A stretch of 64,000 bases of DNA from Candidatus Manganitrophaceae bacterium (GCA_012960925.1 DUAG01000049.1:23567-87566); one strand, 5' to 3'; counted from the stretch's first letter, positions 16,698-26,853 are shown. Numbers and translations: made by a program. Notes: generated from the sequence alone by a model not told the origin.

Positions 16698-17691
16698 GGA
16701 TGGGGCAGTTTCACCCAGCGTATCGTCCTCTACTATTGTGCCTGAGGTCCTGATCTCCGAGAATAAGTCTTTGAATGGGGCCCGACCTGCGAATCTGGAT
16801 CCGCTTCAAGCCTATCTGTCGAGGCGAAAGGAAGAGGTCGATCGCCTCCTCCAATCGTATTTGCCGAGGGCGTCATGTGAACCTGCACTGATCCATGAAG
16901 CGGTCCGGTATTCCTTGTTTGCCGGGGGGAAGAGGCTTCGACCGATTCTCTGTATTGCGGCCTGCGAAGCCGTGGGAGGAAATGTTGAAACAGCACTCCC
17001 CTTTGCGGCTGCGATTGAATTGATGCATACTTATTCTCTGGTCCATGACGACCTCCCTGCCATGGACAACGATACCTATCGGCGGGGAAAACTGACCAAT
17101 CATAAGGTGTTTGGTGAAAGCACTGCAATCCTGGCGGGAGATGCGCTCTTGACCTCGACCTTTACCCTGCTGGCCGAAAAAGGTCTGGCCGGGTCGCTCT
17201 CCCCAAGGCGGGTATTATCCGTCATCCTTGAATTGGGTGCGGCATGTGGAAGCACGGGAATGGTGGGAGGACAGTTGCTTGATATTGAGTCCCAGGGTGG
17301 GGAGGAGATCAACCTGGAAAAGCTGGCAAAAATTCACTCGCTTAAAACGGGAGCATTATTCCGGGCCTCTATCCGGATCGGGGGGATTTTGGGGAGCGCT
17401 GGCCCTAAAAAACTAACCGCCTTGACCCGGTTTGGAGAGAAGGCAGGCCTGGCCTTTCAGATTGCAGACGATATTCTTGATGTGGAGGGAGATGAAGCCT
17501 TGATGGGGAAATCAGTCGGTCAGGATCAGTCAAAAGAAAAATGGACCTATCCCGGATTTCTGGGTCTGGAGCGTTCAAAAAAAGAGGCAAACATACATAT
17601 TCAGGATGCCGTGGCGGCCTTGGAAGGGTTTGGCCCGGAGGCGGGCCCCTTGCGTCAGATTGCAGCATATATGGTGGATCGAAAAAAATAA
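16690..17691 (+). CDS. ispA: Farnesyl/geranylgeranyl diphosphate synthase
   Basis: This encodes 333 residues of the trans-prenyltransferase fold. The first aspartate-rich motif is DDLPAMDND (about 120-128) and the second is DDILDVEGD (about 260-268). FAGGKRLRPILCIAA and GGQLLDIESQG are family blocks. The N-terminus carries about 30 extra residues before the conserved part. It condenses IPP with DMAPP/GPP to make C15 or C20 chains; chain length cannot be read safely. It neighbours dxs, so substrate supply and elongation are co-encoded. Confidence 0.92.
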   Translation: MSKDGAVSPSVSSSTIVPEVLISENKSLNGARPANLDPLQAYLSRRKEEVDRLLQSYLPRASCEPALIHEAVRYSLFAGGKRLRPILCIAACEAVGGNVETALPFAAAIELMHTYSLVHDDLPAMDNDTYRRGKLTNHKVFGESTAILAGDALLTSTFTLLAEKGLAGSLSPRRVLSVILELGAACGSTGMVGGQLLDIESQGGEEINLEKLAKIHSLKTGALFRASIRIGGILGSAGPKKLTALTRFGEKAGLAFQIADDILDVEGDEALMGKSVGQDQSKEKWTYPGFLGLERSKKEANIHIQDAVAALEGFGPEAGPLRQIAAYMVDRKK

Positions 17692-17694
17692 AAC

Positions 17695-17834
17695 GTATCG
17701 ACTCAGCTCATCCACCTTTTCCTTCAGGGCGGTGTTGCTGTGGTGCTCGAGTCCTCACGTATGAACCATACGTTGCGGTTCTGCGCTCCTCGTGTCTTGC
17801 CCTGAAGAAAAATCTGGGCGATCTGAGTCGTTAC
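17695..17834 (+). repeat. Palindromic core-and-arms repeat, copy A
   Basis: Left arm GTATCGACTCAGCTCATCC and onward pairs with the right arm ending CTGAGTCGTTAC over 36 positions with about seven mismatches. Between them lies the core TTGCTGTGGTGCTCGA-TCCTCACGTA ... TACG shared with copies B, C and D. It lies between ispA and dxs. Confidence 0.7.
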
Positions 17835-17870
17835 AAAGTATGAAGTATAAATTTTCTTGGGGAAAATGTT

Positions 17871-19838
17871 TTGCGGTTATTAGATAAAATAGACGCGCCG
17901 AGTGATTTGAAGAAGATTCCAAGGGAGGATCTTCCTCAATTGGCACAGGAGATCCGTGATGAAATCCTTCAGGTTATTTCTGAAAAGGGAGGGCATCTTG
18001 GGGCAAGCCTTGGGGCGGTTGAGCTTTGCATTGCATTACATACCTGTTTTGATGCACCTCAGGACCGGCTTGTCTGGGATGTGGGGCACCAGGCTTATCC
18101 GCACAAGTTGTTGACCGGAAGGCGGGAGCAGTTTTCGACATTACGACAGTATCAGGGTATCAGCGGTTTTCTTTCACGAGCGGAAAGTCCCTATGACACC
18201 TTCGGTGCCGGACATGCGGGAACCTCTATTTCCGCCGCACTCGGGATGGTCGAGGCACGGGATCATCATGGAGAAAAATACCATGTGATCGCCATCATCG
18301 GAGACGGTTCTATGACTGCCGGAATGGCCTATGAAGCGCTCAATCATGCCGGGGCCCTGAAGCGGAATCTCATTGTCGTCCTGAACGACAATGAGATGTC
18401 GATTTCTGCGAACGTCGGTGCCTTTTCCGCTTATTTGAATCGAATTATCACGGGGCCGCTCTACACAAAGGTCAAGAGTGAAACGGCAACCCTTCTGAAA
18501 AATATACCGAAGATCGGCGAGCCGATGCTAAGGGCGGCCAAACGTGCCGAGGAATCGGTCAAGGGGATGATCGTTCCCGGACACCTTTTTGAGGAACTCG
18601 GATTTCGATATGTCGGGCCGATTGACGGGCACCGCCTGGATCATCTCTTAACGACATTTGACAACATCAAGCAACTGGACGGCCCCCTGCTGATCCATGT
18701 CATCACAAAAAAGGGAAAAGGCTATCGTCCGGCGGAAGCGGACCCGGCGGCGTTTCATGGAACCCCTTCATTTGATTTATCGACAGGGGTCACGAAAAAG
18801 AAGGGGAGCATTCCTTCCTATACAAGTATCTTTTCCCGTTCCCTGATCCGACTGGCCAGGGAGAATGCGGAAATTGTCGCAATCACGGCTGCTATGCCCG
18901 CGGGGACAGGCCTGACGGCGTTTTCGAAAGAGTTTCCAGACCGTTTTTATGATGTCGGTATCTCGGAGCAACATGCGGTGACGATGGCTGGCGGCATGGC
19001 GGCCGACGGGCTTCGTCCGGTGGTCGCCATCTATTCAACCTTTTTACAGCGGGCTTTTGACCAGATTGTCCACGACGTTTCCCTGCAGAATCTGCCAGTT
19101 GTTTTTTGCCTCGACCGCGCCGGACTGGTTGGGGCAGACGGCCCGACACACAACGGGGTCTTCGATATCTCCTATCTGAGAGGGATCCCGAATATGACCC
19201 TCATGGCTCCCAAGGATGAGAATGAACTCCAACACATGTTGACGACCGCTCTGAAGCATCAGGGTCCGGTGGCCATCCGATATCCAAGAGGAGAAGGAAT
19301 CGGTGTTCCGCTCGACGAGAGAATGATGGTCCTTCCGATAGGGAAGGGAGAGATACTGAGAGGAGACCTGGTGGAGAAATGGGATGTTGCTCTGGTTGCG
19401 ATCGGGAATATGGTTTATCCCGCACTAGAAGCCGCAGGCATCCTGGAGCGGGAAGGGATTGTTGCCGGGGTTGTGAATGCCCGGTTCATCAAGCCGATTG
19501 ACCACGAGTTGCTCGTTACGGTTGCAAATCGTTGTTCCAAGTTGATTACGCTGGAAGAACAGGTACTGGCGGGTGGATTTGGCGAGGCCGTGCTTTCTTC
19601 TCTTGAGGCCGCGAAGGTCGAGAAAGGAGCGCCGCAGGTTGATATCAAACGGATCGGGCTTCCGGACCAATTCATTGAGCACGGCGCGCAAAAAATCCTT
19701 CATAAAAATAATGGCTTGGACCCTGAAAGTATTTCTAGCCTGGCACTTAATTTTGTCAGAGGTCCGATGAAGACCCTGACCGGAGAATCCGTGTCGGAAA
19801 GCGGTCTCCGATCCGATAAAACAGCTGTTCGAGAATAA
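17871..19838 (+). CDS. dxs: 1-deoxy-D-xylulose-5-phosphate synthase
   Basis: This encodes 655 residues, first enzyme of the MEP isoprenoid pathway (pyruvate plus glyceraldehyde-3-phosphate to DXP, with thiamine diphosphate). Starts at TTG ([15 protein letters not shown] is the classical N-terminus). The thiamine motif is [18 protein letters not shown]...NDNEMSIS, and the pyrimidine-domain block is [20 protein letters not shown]. The C-terminal transketolase domain has [18 protein letters not shown]. Length is slightly long because of a C-terminal tail. It is followed by tlyA five bases later. Confidence 0.96.
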   Translation: MRLLDKIDAPSDLKKIPREDLPQLAQEIRDEILQVISEKGGHLGASLGAVELCIALHTCFDAPQDRLVWDVGHQAYPHKLLTGRREQFSTLRQYQGISGFLSRAESPYDTFGAGHAGTSISAALGMVEARDHHGEKYHVIAIIGDGSMTAGMAYEALNHAGALKRNLIVVLNDNEMSISANVGAFSAYLNRIITGPLYTKVKSETATLLKNIPKIGEPMLRAAKRAEESVKGMIVPGHLFEELGFRYVGPIDGHRLDHLLTTFDNIKQLDGPLLIHVITKKGKGYRPAEADPAAFHGTPSFDLSTGVTKKKGSIPSYTSIFSRSLIRLARENAEIVAITAAMPAGTGLTAFSKEFPDRFYDVGISEQHAVTMAGGMAADGLRPVVAIYSTFLQRAFDQIVHDVSLQNLPVVFCLDRAGLVGADGPTHNGVFDISYLRGIPNMTLMAPKDENELQHMLTTALKHQGPVAIRYPRGEGIGVPLDERMMVLPIGKGEILRGDLVEKWDVALVAIGNMVYPALEAAGILEREGIVAGVVNARFIKPIDHELLVTVANRCSKLITLEEQVLAGGFGEAVLSSLEAAKVEKGAPQVDIKRIGLPDQFIEHGAQKILHKNNGLDPESISSLALNFVRGPMKTLTGESVSESGLRSDKTAVRE

Positions 19839-19843
19839 GGGAT

Positions 19844-20632
19844 GTGCTGAATCGTTACAAATCAGTGAAGGAGCGGCTGGACATCCTCCTTCATTCACGT
19901 GGCCTTGCAGAAAGCCGTGAAAGGGCAAAGGCGCTCATCCTCTCCGGCGCGGTAATCGTAGACGGGGAAAAGGCAGATAAGGTCGGTCTCCGTGTTCGGA
20001 TCGAAGCGGAGATTGTCGTTAAAAAAAAGGCCTTCCCTTATGTCAGTCGGGGCGGTTGCAAGTTGGAATGGGCCCTTAAGACCTTCTGTGTTGATGTTGC
20101 CGGAAAGGTGGCGATTGATGTGGGTGCTTCCACGGGGGGATTCACTGATTGTCTCCTTCAGAGGGGGGCAGAAAAGGTCTACGCGATTGATGTCGGTTAT
20201 GGCCAACTTGCATGGCAGCTCCGTCAGGACCCGCGCGTGGTCGTTATCGAACGGCAGAATATTCGGAGCCTGCCGGCAGCCTTGATTCCGGCCCCGATTG
20301 ATCTGGCGACCGTGGATGTATCCTTTATTTCTCTTGAAAAGGTAATCCCCTGCATCCTCCCTTTATTGCATGTGGATGCGGTACTGATTCCCCTGGTTAA
20401 ACCGCAATTCGAGGTTGGAAAAGGAGAAGTTGGAAAAGGCGGCATCGTCAGGAGTGCTGAGAAACACCAAGAGGTTCTGGCTCGGATCTGCGGCAAAGCG
20501 GACGCTTGGGGTCTGGAAGTTGTCGGAACGACTCCCTCTCCTATACTGGGTCAAAAAGGGAATGCGGAGTTTCTGGTTTATTTTAAGAAAGTTGAAGCGG
20601 AAGCGACGAATAGAACATTGGGGATAAAGTAA
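19844..20632 (+). CDS. tlyA: TlyA-family rRNA 2'-O-methyltransferase
   Basis: This encodes 262 residues from a GTG (VLNRYKSVKERLDILL). The N-terminal S4 RNA-binding domain covers about 8-70 (LAESRERAKALILSGAVIVDGEKADKVG). An FtsJ/RrmJ-like methyltransferase domain follows, with AdoMet motif DVGASTGGFTDCLLQRGA and catalytic-type K/D residues (YVSRGGCKLEWAL, TVDVSFISLEKV). It acts on 16S/23S rRNA ribose in relatives. It is part of the dxs transcription unit. Confidence 0.92.
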   Translation: MLNRYKSVKERLDILLHSRGLAESRERAKALILSGAVIVDGEKADKVGLRVRIEAEIVVKKKAFPYVSRGGCKLEWALKTFCVDVAGKVAIDVGASTGGFTDCLLQRGAEKVYAIDVGYGQLAWQLRQDPRVVVIERQNIRSLPAALIPAPIDLATVDVSFISLEKVIPCILPLLHVDAVLIPLVKPQFEVGKGEVGKGGIVRSAEKHQEVLARICGKADAWGLEVVGTTPSPILGQKGNAEFLVYFKKVEAEATNRTLGIK

Positions 20633-20634
20633 AC

Positions 20635-21552
20635 ATGAAGATACTCGTGACCGGTGGTGCTGGCTTCATCGGTTCCCACTTGGTGGACCGCCTTATTCAG
20701 GAAGGCTATCAGGTGGTTGTTGTTGATAATCTTTCCAGCGGGAAGAAAAACAATATTAACAAAGAGGCATCCTTTTATAAAGTTGATATCCTCAATGCGA
20801 GGCGGGTTGAGCGGGTCTTCCAGAAAGAGAAGCCTGAAATCATTAGCCACCACGCGGCCCAGACGGACGTTCGAAGATCGGGGGATGATCCGGCGTTTGA
20901 CGCGCAGACGAACATCCTTGGCCTCTTGAATCTCCTTGATACAGCCATTCGGCATGGGACCCAGCGGATTGTCTTTGCCTCGTCCGGCAGCGTAGTTTAC
21001 GGGGAACAGGATCTCTTTCCCGCCCCGGAGGGCCATCCCACCCACCCGCTGACTCCCTATGGGGTGAGTAAGCTGTCGAGCGAGCATTACCTGTATTACT
21101 ATCGAAGGGCCAGCGGCCTGGAATATACGACTTTAAGGTACAGTAATGTCTATGGCCCTCGGCAGGGTCCCCACGGAGAGGCCGGTGTTGTGGCTGTTTT
21201 CACGCAAAAGATGCTGAAAGAAGAACAAGTCGTCATCAATGGCAATGGAATGCAGACCCGCGATTATATTTTTGTGGACGATGTGGTCGATGCCAACATG
21301 GCGGTCATCAATAACGAGCTTGCGGGGACCTTTAATGTGGGAACGGGACATGAAACCTCGGAGAACCAGCTGTATCGACACCTCCTGGACATAACGGCTT
21401 CCACGATGAAGGAAATTCACGGACCGGAAAAAAAGGGAGAACAGGTCCGCAGCGTCCTCGATTGGCAGAAACTTAATAAAGCGGTTGATTGGGAGCCGCG
21501 GGTATCGCTGCAAGAAGGTTTGACAAGAACCGTTGCATTTTTCAATGCTTGA
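20635..21552 (+). CDS. NAD-dependent nucleotide-sugar epimerase (GalE-like)
   Basis: This encodes 305 residues of an extended short-chain dehydrogenase. The NAD site GGAGFIGSHLVDRLI is at residues 7-21. The catalytic Ser is in FASSGSVVYGE and the YxxxK motif is YGVSKLSSEHY. The family's RYSNVYGPRQ and GNGMQTRDYIFVDDVV are present. It likely interconverts a UDP-hexose. It begins two bases after the tlyA stop. Confidence 0.9.
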   Translation: MKILVTGGAGFIGSHLVDRLIQEGYQVVVVDNLSSGKKNNINKEASFYKVDILNARRVERVFQKEKPEIISHHAAQTDVRRSGDDPAFDAQTNILGLLNLLDTAIRHGTQRIVFASSGSVVYGEQDLFPAPEGHPTHPLTPYGVSKLSSEHYLYYYRRASGLEYTTLRYSNVYGPRQGPHGEAGVVAVFTQKMLKEEQVVINGNGMQTRDYIFVDDVVDANMAVINNELAGTFNVGTGHETSENQLYRHLLDITASTMKEIHGPEKKGEQVRSVLDWQKLNKAVDWEPRVSLQEGLTRTVAFFNA

Positions 21553-21612
21553 TTTACCTGGTCCGGCGGAAAAAGTGAACGGAATGGTATCGTATTTTTA
21601 TCGGAGGGAAGA

Positions 21613-21849
21613 ATGGCGGCAAAAAAAGTGACAGTGGTCAGTAAACTTGAGAAGCGTATTAAGGTTTTAAAGCTCAGCTTGGGAAAAGAAGATGTATCTA
21701 AAGACGTGGTGCAGGAACGAGGACTCAGGAAGAAGCTGAAGCGGGTCCAGCGGAGAAGCAAACGCCTGATTGTACGTGCGGCTTCTATTGAGGCGAAAGC
21801 CCGGAAGAAAGGATCCGAGGCAGTGGCAGAGAAGAAAGAAGGGGAGTAG
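21613..21849 (+). CDS. Small basic protein of unknown function
   Basis: This encodes 78 residues, about one third Lys or Arg (RKKLKRVQRRSKRL), mostly helical with a Glu/Lys tail. A GGAGG-type ribosome site lies just before the ATG and the start codon context is good. No domain recognised. It lies between the epimerase and the patatin gene in the same direction. Highly basic, low-complexity helices can bind nucleic acid, but this is not shown. Confidence 0.6.
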   Translation: MAAKKVTVVSKLEKRIKVLKLSLGKEDVSKDVVQERGLRKKLKRVQRRSKRLIVRAASIEAKARKKGSEAVAEKKEGE

Positions 21850-21863
21850 GCATATAGGAAAAA

Positions 21864-22775
21864 ATGACACCTTTTGTAAAAGTTGGGTTGGCGCTCGGCG
21901 GAGGCGGGGCAAAAGGGATCGCGCATCTTGGTGTGTTGAAGGTGCTTGAGGAAGAAGGGATTTCGTTCCACCTGATTGCGGGAACGAGCTTTGGTTCCAT
22001 CATCGGCGCCATGTATGCCCAGAACCCGCATGTGGATCCGGTTCGTGACCGGGTCATCAAGTTTTTGAGAAGCAGTCAGTTTAGACGCACGAAAATATTT
22101 TTTATTAAAAAACACTACGAGCAGAAAAAAACAACGGATTTTATTTCAAGTATCCGGTCTTATCTTCAAAAGGGAATATTCTGGGGAATTTCCCTGCAGC
22201 GCACTTCCTTCATTCCCGAAGGGGATTTTCTTGACCAACTCAGTCAGCTCCTGGATGAAAAAGAAATCGATGACACGGTGATTCCTTTCGCGGCCGTTGC
22301 AACAGATCTCATCGGAGGGGAGGAAGTGGTCTTGACCAAAGGTCCGATGAGAGAGAGCGTCGCGGCCAGTTGCGCGATTCCGGGTGTTTTCCCTCCAATC
22401 AAACTTGCGGGCTCATTGTTAATCGATGGAGGTTGGGTCAACCAGGTTCCGGTAGAACCCTTAAGGCAACTTGGTGCGAATTTCACCATTGCCGTCGATA
22501 TATCAGAAGAAAAAAAATCTTCAGATCGTCTCAACAGTGGGCTCGATATCGTTCTCAGGTCGGGTGAAATTACACGACGAGCCCTCTCCAGACTGCAGGT
22601 ATTGCAAGCGGACCTTGTAATCTCTCCCAAGATAGATGACATTCACTGGTCAGACTTCTGGCGGTACAAAGAGGCGATCCAGAGGGGAGAAGAGGCGGCG
22701 CGCCTCAAAGTGGATCAACTTAAGCAACTCATCCGGAGAAGACAGGTCAAGAACTTTTTTAAACTTGATGTCTAA
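21864..22775 (+). CDS. Patatin-like phospholipase (RssA/NTE type)
   Basis: This encodes 303 residues. Family signature: GLALGGGGAKGIAHLGVLKVL (oxyanion hole), the nucleophile elbow GTSFGS (residues about 40-45) and the catalytic Asp in LIDGGWVNQVP. It hydrolyses ester bonds of lipids in related proteins. The C-terminal helical part ends with a basic tail (LIRRRQVKNFFKL). It overlaps the next small gene by one base. Confidence 0.9.
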   Translation: MTPFVKVGLALGGGGAKGIAHLGVLKVLEEEGISFHLIAGTSFGSIIGAMYAQNPHVDPVRDRVIKFLRSSQFRRTKIFFIKKHYEQKKTTDFISSIRSYLQKGIFWGISLQRTSFIPEGDFLDQLSQLLDEKEIDDTVIPFAAVATDLIGGEEVVLTKGPMRESVAASCAIPGVFPPIKLAGSLLIDGGWVNQVPVEPLRQLGANFTIAVDISEEKKSSDRLNSGLDIVLRSGEITRRALSRLQVLQADLVISPKIDDIHWSDFWRYKEAIQRGEEAARLKVDQLKQLIRRRQVKNFFKLDV

Positions 22776-22999
22776 TGCCTTTATGGAAATTTGTCATTCC
22801 GGAGAAAGTTTATTCCTGGAGGCCTTATCCCTTGGGAAAATGGGAGTATAAGACAGCACGTCTGGCAGAAGTCCAGATTGAGAACCAGCTCAATTTTCTT
22901 GGAGAAGAAAAATGGGAACTGGTTCAGGTTGTCTATCAGCCAGAAGAGGATTATCCTTTTCTTTGCATTTTTAAAAAATCATTGGAGAGATTTGCTTGA
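22775..22999 (+). CDS. DUF4177-like small protein
   Basis: This encodes 74 residues. KWEYKTARLAEVQIENQLNF, LGEEKWELVQVVY and FLCIFKKSL resemble the DUF4177 fold (about 50-80 residues, function unknown). It overlaps the preceding stop by one base and the next start by four, so the three genes are coupled. A role alongside the diguanylate cyclase downstream is only contextual. Confidence 0.65.
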   Translation: MPLWKFVIPEKVYSWRPYPLGKWEYKTARLAEVQIENQLNFLGEEKWELVQVVYQPEEDYPFLCIFKKSLERFA

Positions 23000-25113
23000 G
23001 GGTTCTTGCGTTATCCATCCTGTTTCTTTTTTCTGCTGTCGGGATTTTGGTCCCCACCGGCATCTATACAACGGGTCGGTTTCTCTGGTGGCTTATTTTT
23101 GTCACACTTTCGTTTCCACTTGTTTATGAGCGGATCAAGAGGAAACCTTCTCCCGGGCTGATGGACATCGAAGCCTCAGGGCTTGTGCTTCTCTTGATCC
23201 ACGCTGTTTCCGGGGTAACGGGCGGCATCCATTCCCCTTTTCTTTCCGCCTATATTCTTGTCGTTTTGCTCTCTGCGCTTCATATTGATTTTACCCGAAA
23301 TATGGTTGTCGTTGCAGGAATCATATTTCTTGAAGTGACCCCTCTCCTCCTTGTCCCGCCGGAAGAGGGGATCTCCATAGGTTTGTTGATACCGTTTATG
23401 ATCCTCGCCCTGATCCCGCCGATTGTGCGGTTCTTCCTCCGATCACAACTGTTGGAAAAAGAAGTCCTTCAGGAACAATACCAAAGGATTCAGGATGGTG
23501 TTGCCTCATTGGAGTTTCCCTTGGATTCTGATGAGAGTGGAAGCGCGGCTCGTCTACTCGAGGAAAAAAAACAGGAAGAAGCCTTCGTATATGCAGAGCA
23601 AATGGAAGCGGATCTCCAGAACCTCTTGTCCGTGGTTCTGGCAAGCCGTACGGAGGTTACCCGGGCTGTGATCATGTTTTACAATCCCGAAAAGGATCGT
23701 CTTTGGGTTTGTGGGGCGCAGGGAAGAGAGGACCACATCGGGGTCAATCGAGACAAGGGGGTTCGGCTTGGAGAGGGTATTCTGGGTTGGATTGCAAAGG
23801 CGGGGAAGACCGTCTCGATTTCGGATCTTCAAAATCACAAAGAGCGCCTGAGTTACGACGACGGATCGGTTCCCATCGGTTCTCTTATCGTTGTCCCCAT
23901 CATGGATCAAGACAGGCTGGAAGGACTCGTCTGTATTGATAGTGTGAAAGCCCATGCCTTTTCCGAAGGGGACAAGAAATTAATAGAACATATTGCAAAA
24001 GAGGTCATCCGTGTTCTCCAATATTACCGGGGGCAGCAGCGCTTGAAGGATCAGACAAAGGAGCATTTGACCTTGCTCGACTTTACAAAAAATGTAGGGT
24101 CGCAACTGGATCTGGACTATCGTCTGAAGGTAACGATTGCATCTGCAAAAAAAATAATTGATTTTGATACCTGCTTCATTTTTCTGGTTGAAGAGGGAGA
24201 ACGCCGGATGGCGGTCAAAGCCGTTGATGGTTATGATACGGAGATTATAGGCCATTCTTTTCCGCTCACGAACGGTTTGCTCACTCTGATTGTTAAAAAT
24301 CGTCAGGAACTTGCCTTTTCAAACACGTTGTATGCCCGAATGGAACCGTCTCTTTTTTCCCGCCGTAAAGAGAATAAAATTTTCCCGGACGGGTGCAAGA
24401 TCCGTCTTCCTTCCCATTCTTTTCTGGGTCTTCCGATGGAAGCCGAGGAGGGGGTGATCGGGGTGGTTCTTTTTTCTTCCAGGAAGGGGGACGCATTCAC
24501 AACGTATAACCGCCACGTCCTCAAAATTATGTGTAATTATGTCTCCATCTCAATTAATGAGGCGAAGACCCATGCAAAGATGGAGCGGCTTTCCGTCACA
24601 GATGAGCTGACCGGTCTTCTGAATTTTCGCGGTTTCCAGGACCGTCTTTTAGAAATGTTTGACCGTGTAAACCGCCATCCCGAGCCGTGTTCTCTTTTGA
24701 TGATCGACATCGATCACTTTAAGAAAGTCAATGATACCTTCGGCCATCCGGCGGGGGATGCCGTGATCAGAAAGGTTTCAAACATTTTGACAAAGCTGGT
24801 CCGGAAGGTCGATATCGTTGCCCGTTATGGTGGGGAAGAGTTTGTGGTCCTCCTGGTCAATACAGACACAATGCGAGCCCTTCGGATGGCGGAACGGATC
24901 AGAAAGGCCGTGGAATCGACCCCCGCCTTATGGAAAGGCCAGAAGATGACAATGACCGTCAGCATTGGAGTCAGCGGACAACCGGAAGATGCAACGCGGC
25001 AGGAAGATTTAGTTTCCTCTGCAGACCGTGCCCTGTATGCCTCGAAACAAGAAGGCCGTAACCGGACGACGCTATATAAAGATGTGAGAACAGAATTATC
25101 AGAAGCCGGATGA
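22996..25113 (+). CDS. Membrane-anchored GAF-GAF-GGDEF diguanylate cyclase
   Basis: This encodes 705 residues from a TTG. Residues 1-150 contain about five membrane segments (ALSILFLFSAVGILV, LWWLIFVTLSFPLV). A linker is followed by two GAF domains (about 205-345 and 360-530). The GGDEF domain (about 550-695) has RYGGEEFVVLLV, an active-site GGEEF, with the inhibitory I-site RKVD exactly five residues before it. It should make cyclic di-GMP in response to small ligands or redox cues. No degradation domain or partner is seen. Confidence 0.93.
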   Translation: MRVLALSILFLFSAVGILVPTGIYTTGRFLWWLIFVTLSFPLVYERIKRKPSPGLMDIEASGLVLLLIHAVSGVTGGIHSPFLSAYILVVLLSALHIDFTRNMVVVAGIIFLEVTPLLLVPPEEGISIGLLIPFMILALIPPIVRFFLRSQLLEKEVLQEQYQRIQDGVASLEFPLDSDESGSAARLLEEKKQEEAFVYAEQMEADLQNLLSVVLASRTEVTRAVIMFYNPEKDRLWVCGAQGREDHIGVNRDKGVRLGEGILGWIAKAGKTVSISDLQNHKERLSYDDGSVPIGSLIVVPIMDQDRLEGLVCIDSVKAHAFSEGDKKLIEHIAKEVIRVLQYYRGQQRLKDQTKEHLTLLDFTKNVGSQLDLDYRLKVTIASAKKIIDFDTCFIFLVEEGERRMAVKAVDGYDTEIIGHSFPLTNGLLTLIVKNRQELAFSNTLYARMEPSLFSRRKENKIFPDGCKIRLPSHSFLGLPMEAEEGVIGVVLFSSRKGDAFTTYNRHVLKIMCNYVSISINEAKTHAKMERLSVTDELTGLLNFRGFQDRLLEMFDRVNRHPEPCSLLMIDIDHFKKVNDTFGHPAGDAVIRKVSNILTKLVRKVDIVARYGGEEFVVLLVNTDTMRALRMAERIRKAVESTPALWKGQKMTMTVSIGVSGQPEDATRQEDLVSSADRALYASKQEGRNRTTLYKDVRTELSEAG

Positions 25114-25114
25114 C

Positions 25115-25417
25115 GTAACGATCCAGCTCACCTATCTAAGGCTCCATGGCTGCGTTGCTGTGGTGCTCGAATCCTCACGTACAGAATGTACGCTCCGGTT
25201 CTGCGCTCCTCGCGCCTTGCCCTGAAGCCTTATCTAGGAGCCTGTTGGAGAAATGAGAATCTACTGCGGTGATGGCAAACAGGCCCATTTTTCAGGTGAT
25301 TCTTGTTAAATAGCGGGGCTATTCGCCTCAAATCACCTGAAAAATGGGCTCTATTTTCCATTCACCTCGTTACGATCCTATTTCTCCAACAGGCTCCTAG
25401 GCAAGCTGAACCGTTAC
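25115..25417 (+). repeat. Palindromic core-and-arms repeat, copy B, with a nested insertion
   Basis: The left arm starts GTAACGATCCAGCTCACC and the right arm ends AAGCTGAACCGTTAC; they pair well once the 165-base insertion at 25235-25399 is removed. The core (TTGCTGTGGTGCTCGAATCC, TCACGTACAGAATGTACG) matches copies A, C and D. It lies between two convergent genes. Confidence 0.7.
25235..25399. repeat. Second palindromic repeat family, intact copy nested in copy B
   Basis: TAGGAGCCTGTTGGAGAAAT and its exact complement form the two ends. An inner palindrome (CCCATTTTTCAGGTGATT with AAATCACCTGAAAAATGGG) is almost perfect. The insertion is in the right arm of copy B and leaves both flanks of that arm readable. 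A degenerate relative lies at 16041. Confidence 0.75.
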
Positions 25418-25431
25418 GTACCTTCGTTTGT

Positions 25432-26853
25432 TTATTCTGTTGACGTCTTTTTTAATGATGCCCCCGAGGCCTTGTTCAAGAGCCGTCCGACGTTCCCTGC
25501 AGCATAAGTCCGAACAGCAAGATCGGGGTCTTTCATGCCTTCTCTGAGGAGTGGCAGTACGTTAATTCCCCCAATTTCTCCCAGAGCCCGGATCGTGGCG
25601 ATCCGGACTCGCGGCGCCGTGTCTTGCATCGCCATGGACAATAGCCGGAGTGCCTTTTCTCCCCCTGTTCTCCGAAGTGAGCCGATCGTGAAATGGCGAA
25701 TGGCGTAGTCTTCTTCTGTCATGGCGTCCCGGAAGATGGAGAACCTCTCCTGACCCAGATAATGAAGTCCCTCGGCAACGGAAACCCGGGTAACGGCATC
25801 GGTATCTTTGAGCAATTTTGACAGGTGTGGAATGGCCCGTTTGTCCCCCAGTTTTCCAAGGGAGGTGGCTGCCGCGGCCCGGACGGAAGAGGCCGGGTCG
25901 GACAGGGCTTTCACCAAAGGATCATAGATATCACCTGAGGCAATATCCCCCATCGCTTCAGCCGCGTACATCCGGAGCGATTCTTCAGGGTCCGTAATAA
26001 AATCGACCAGAAGTGGTACCGCCTCGCTCTTCTTACTTCGTCCGAGGGCGGCTGCTCCGGCGAATCTCTCATTGGAGGTTAGCCCTCGGATGATCTTTAA
26101 CATATTTTGAGAGGCCTCTTGATCACCCCACTTTGCCATTGCAGCGAGCGAGAATAGCTGGACGGTAATATCGCCATCATCTGTAAATGTAGCGAGAAGT
26201 TGATTCAGTGCAGCGCCGTCCTGCTTCCCGCTTTTGTTGTTCTCCTCCGCCATGTCATCAATGGCCTTCACGGCCCCGACGCGTACCATTCCATCCGGAT
26301 CGTTCCCGGCCGCCATGAAGAGCTTTAAGGCATCCGGGCCGCCCAGAAGGCCGATGGATTCAACTGCAAAGAATCGGACGAAGGTCTGCGAATCCTTCAG
26401 ACCCGGAATAATCAGAGCGCTCAACTTCAGATCTCCCATTTCCCCAACGGCCTTGATTGCGGCACTCCGGACAAATAAGTTTTCGTGAGAAAGCGACAGC
26501 TTGATGATACCGATCGCGATCTCTTTCAGAAGTGGTGTGGCCATGGCAGGATACCGTGTTTCAACCCCCTCAAGGCCGTTAAACGCCGTCTCGATTGATC
26601 CCTGGGCGACATAAGAGAGTGCTTTTATACGATGGGCCGGAAAAGAGTCGGGTACTTTCTGGAGGAGACCATCGCTCAAGGCAAGGGCACGATTATAATC
26701 CCCCTGCGCATAGGCGTGTTCTGCTTCGGCAAGTGTTTTATCGGAAGACGGGGTACACCCCAGGACAGTAAGGAAGGAAAAGAAAAGGAGGGCAAGGCAT
26801 ATCACCTGTATTGAATGACGGGTATGATCGGATGAGGGATATTTTTTATTCAA
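25432..26853 (-). CDS. HEAT-repeat lipoprotein
   Basis: This encodes 473 residues. The N-terminal hydrophobic stretch ends in a lipobox-like LTVLGC, so it is probably lipid-anchored. A short TPR-like part (EAEHAYAQGDYNRALALSDGLL) is followed by about ten HEAT/PBS-lyase repeats (SLGKLGDKRAIPHLSKLLKD, ALGEIGGINVLPLLREGMKD). Such repeats form a protein-binding superhelix. The partner is unknown. It lies 39 bases after a UbiB-like kinase gene on the same strand, so the two may be co-transcribed. Confidence 0.85.
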   Translation of the reverse strand: MNKKYPSSDHTRHSIQVICLALLFFSFLTVLGCTPSSDKTLAEAEHAYAQGDYNRALALSDGLLQKVPDSFPAHRIKALSYVAQGSIETAFNGLEGVETRYPAMATPLLKEIAIGIIKLSLSHENLFVRSAAIKAVGEMGDLKLSALIIPGLKDSQTFVRFFAVESIGLLGGPDALKLFMAAGNDPDGMVRVGAVKAIDDMAEENNKSGKQDGAALNQLLATFTDDGDITVQLFSLAAMAKWGDQEASQNMLKIIRGLTSNERFAGAAALGRSKKSEAVPLLVDFITDPEESLRMYAAEAMGDIASGDIYDPLVKALSDPASSVRAAAATSLGKLGDKRAIPHLSKLLKDTDAVTRVSVAEGLHYLGQERFSIFRDAMTEEDYAIRHFTIGSLRRTGGEKALRLLSMAMQDTAPRVRIATIRALGEIGGINVLPLLREGMKDPDLAVRTYAAGNVGRLLNKASGASLKKTSTE

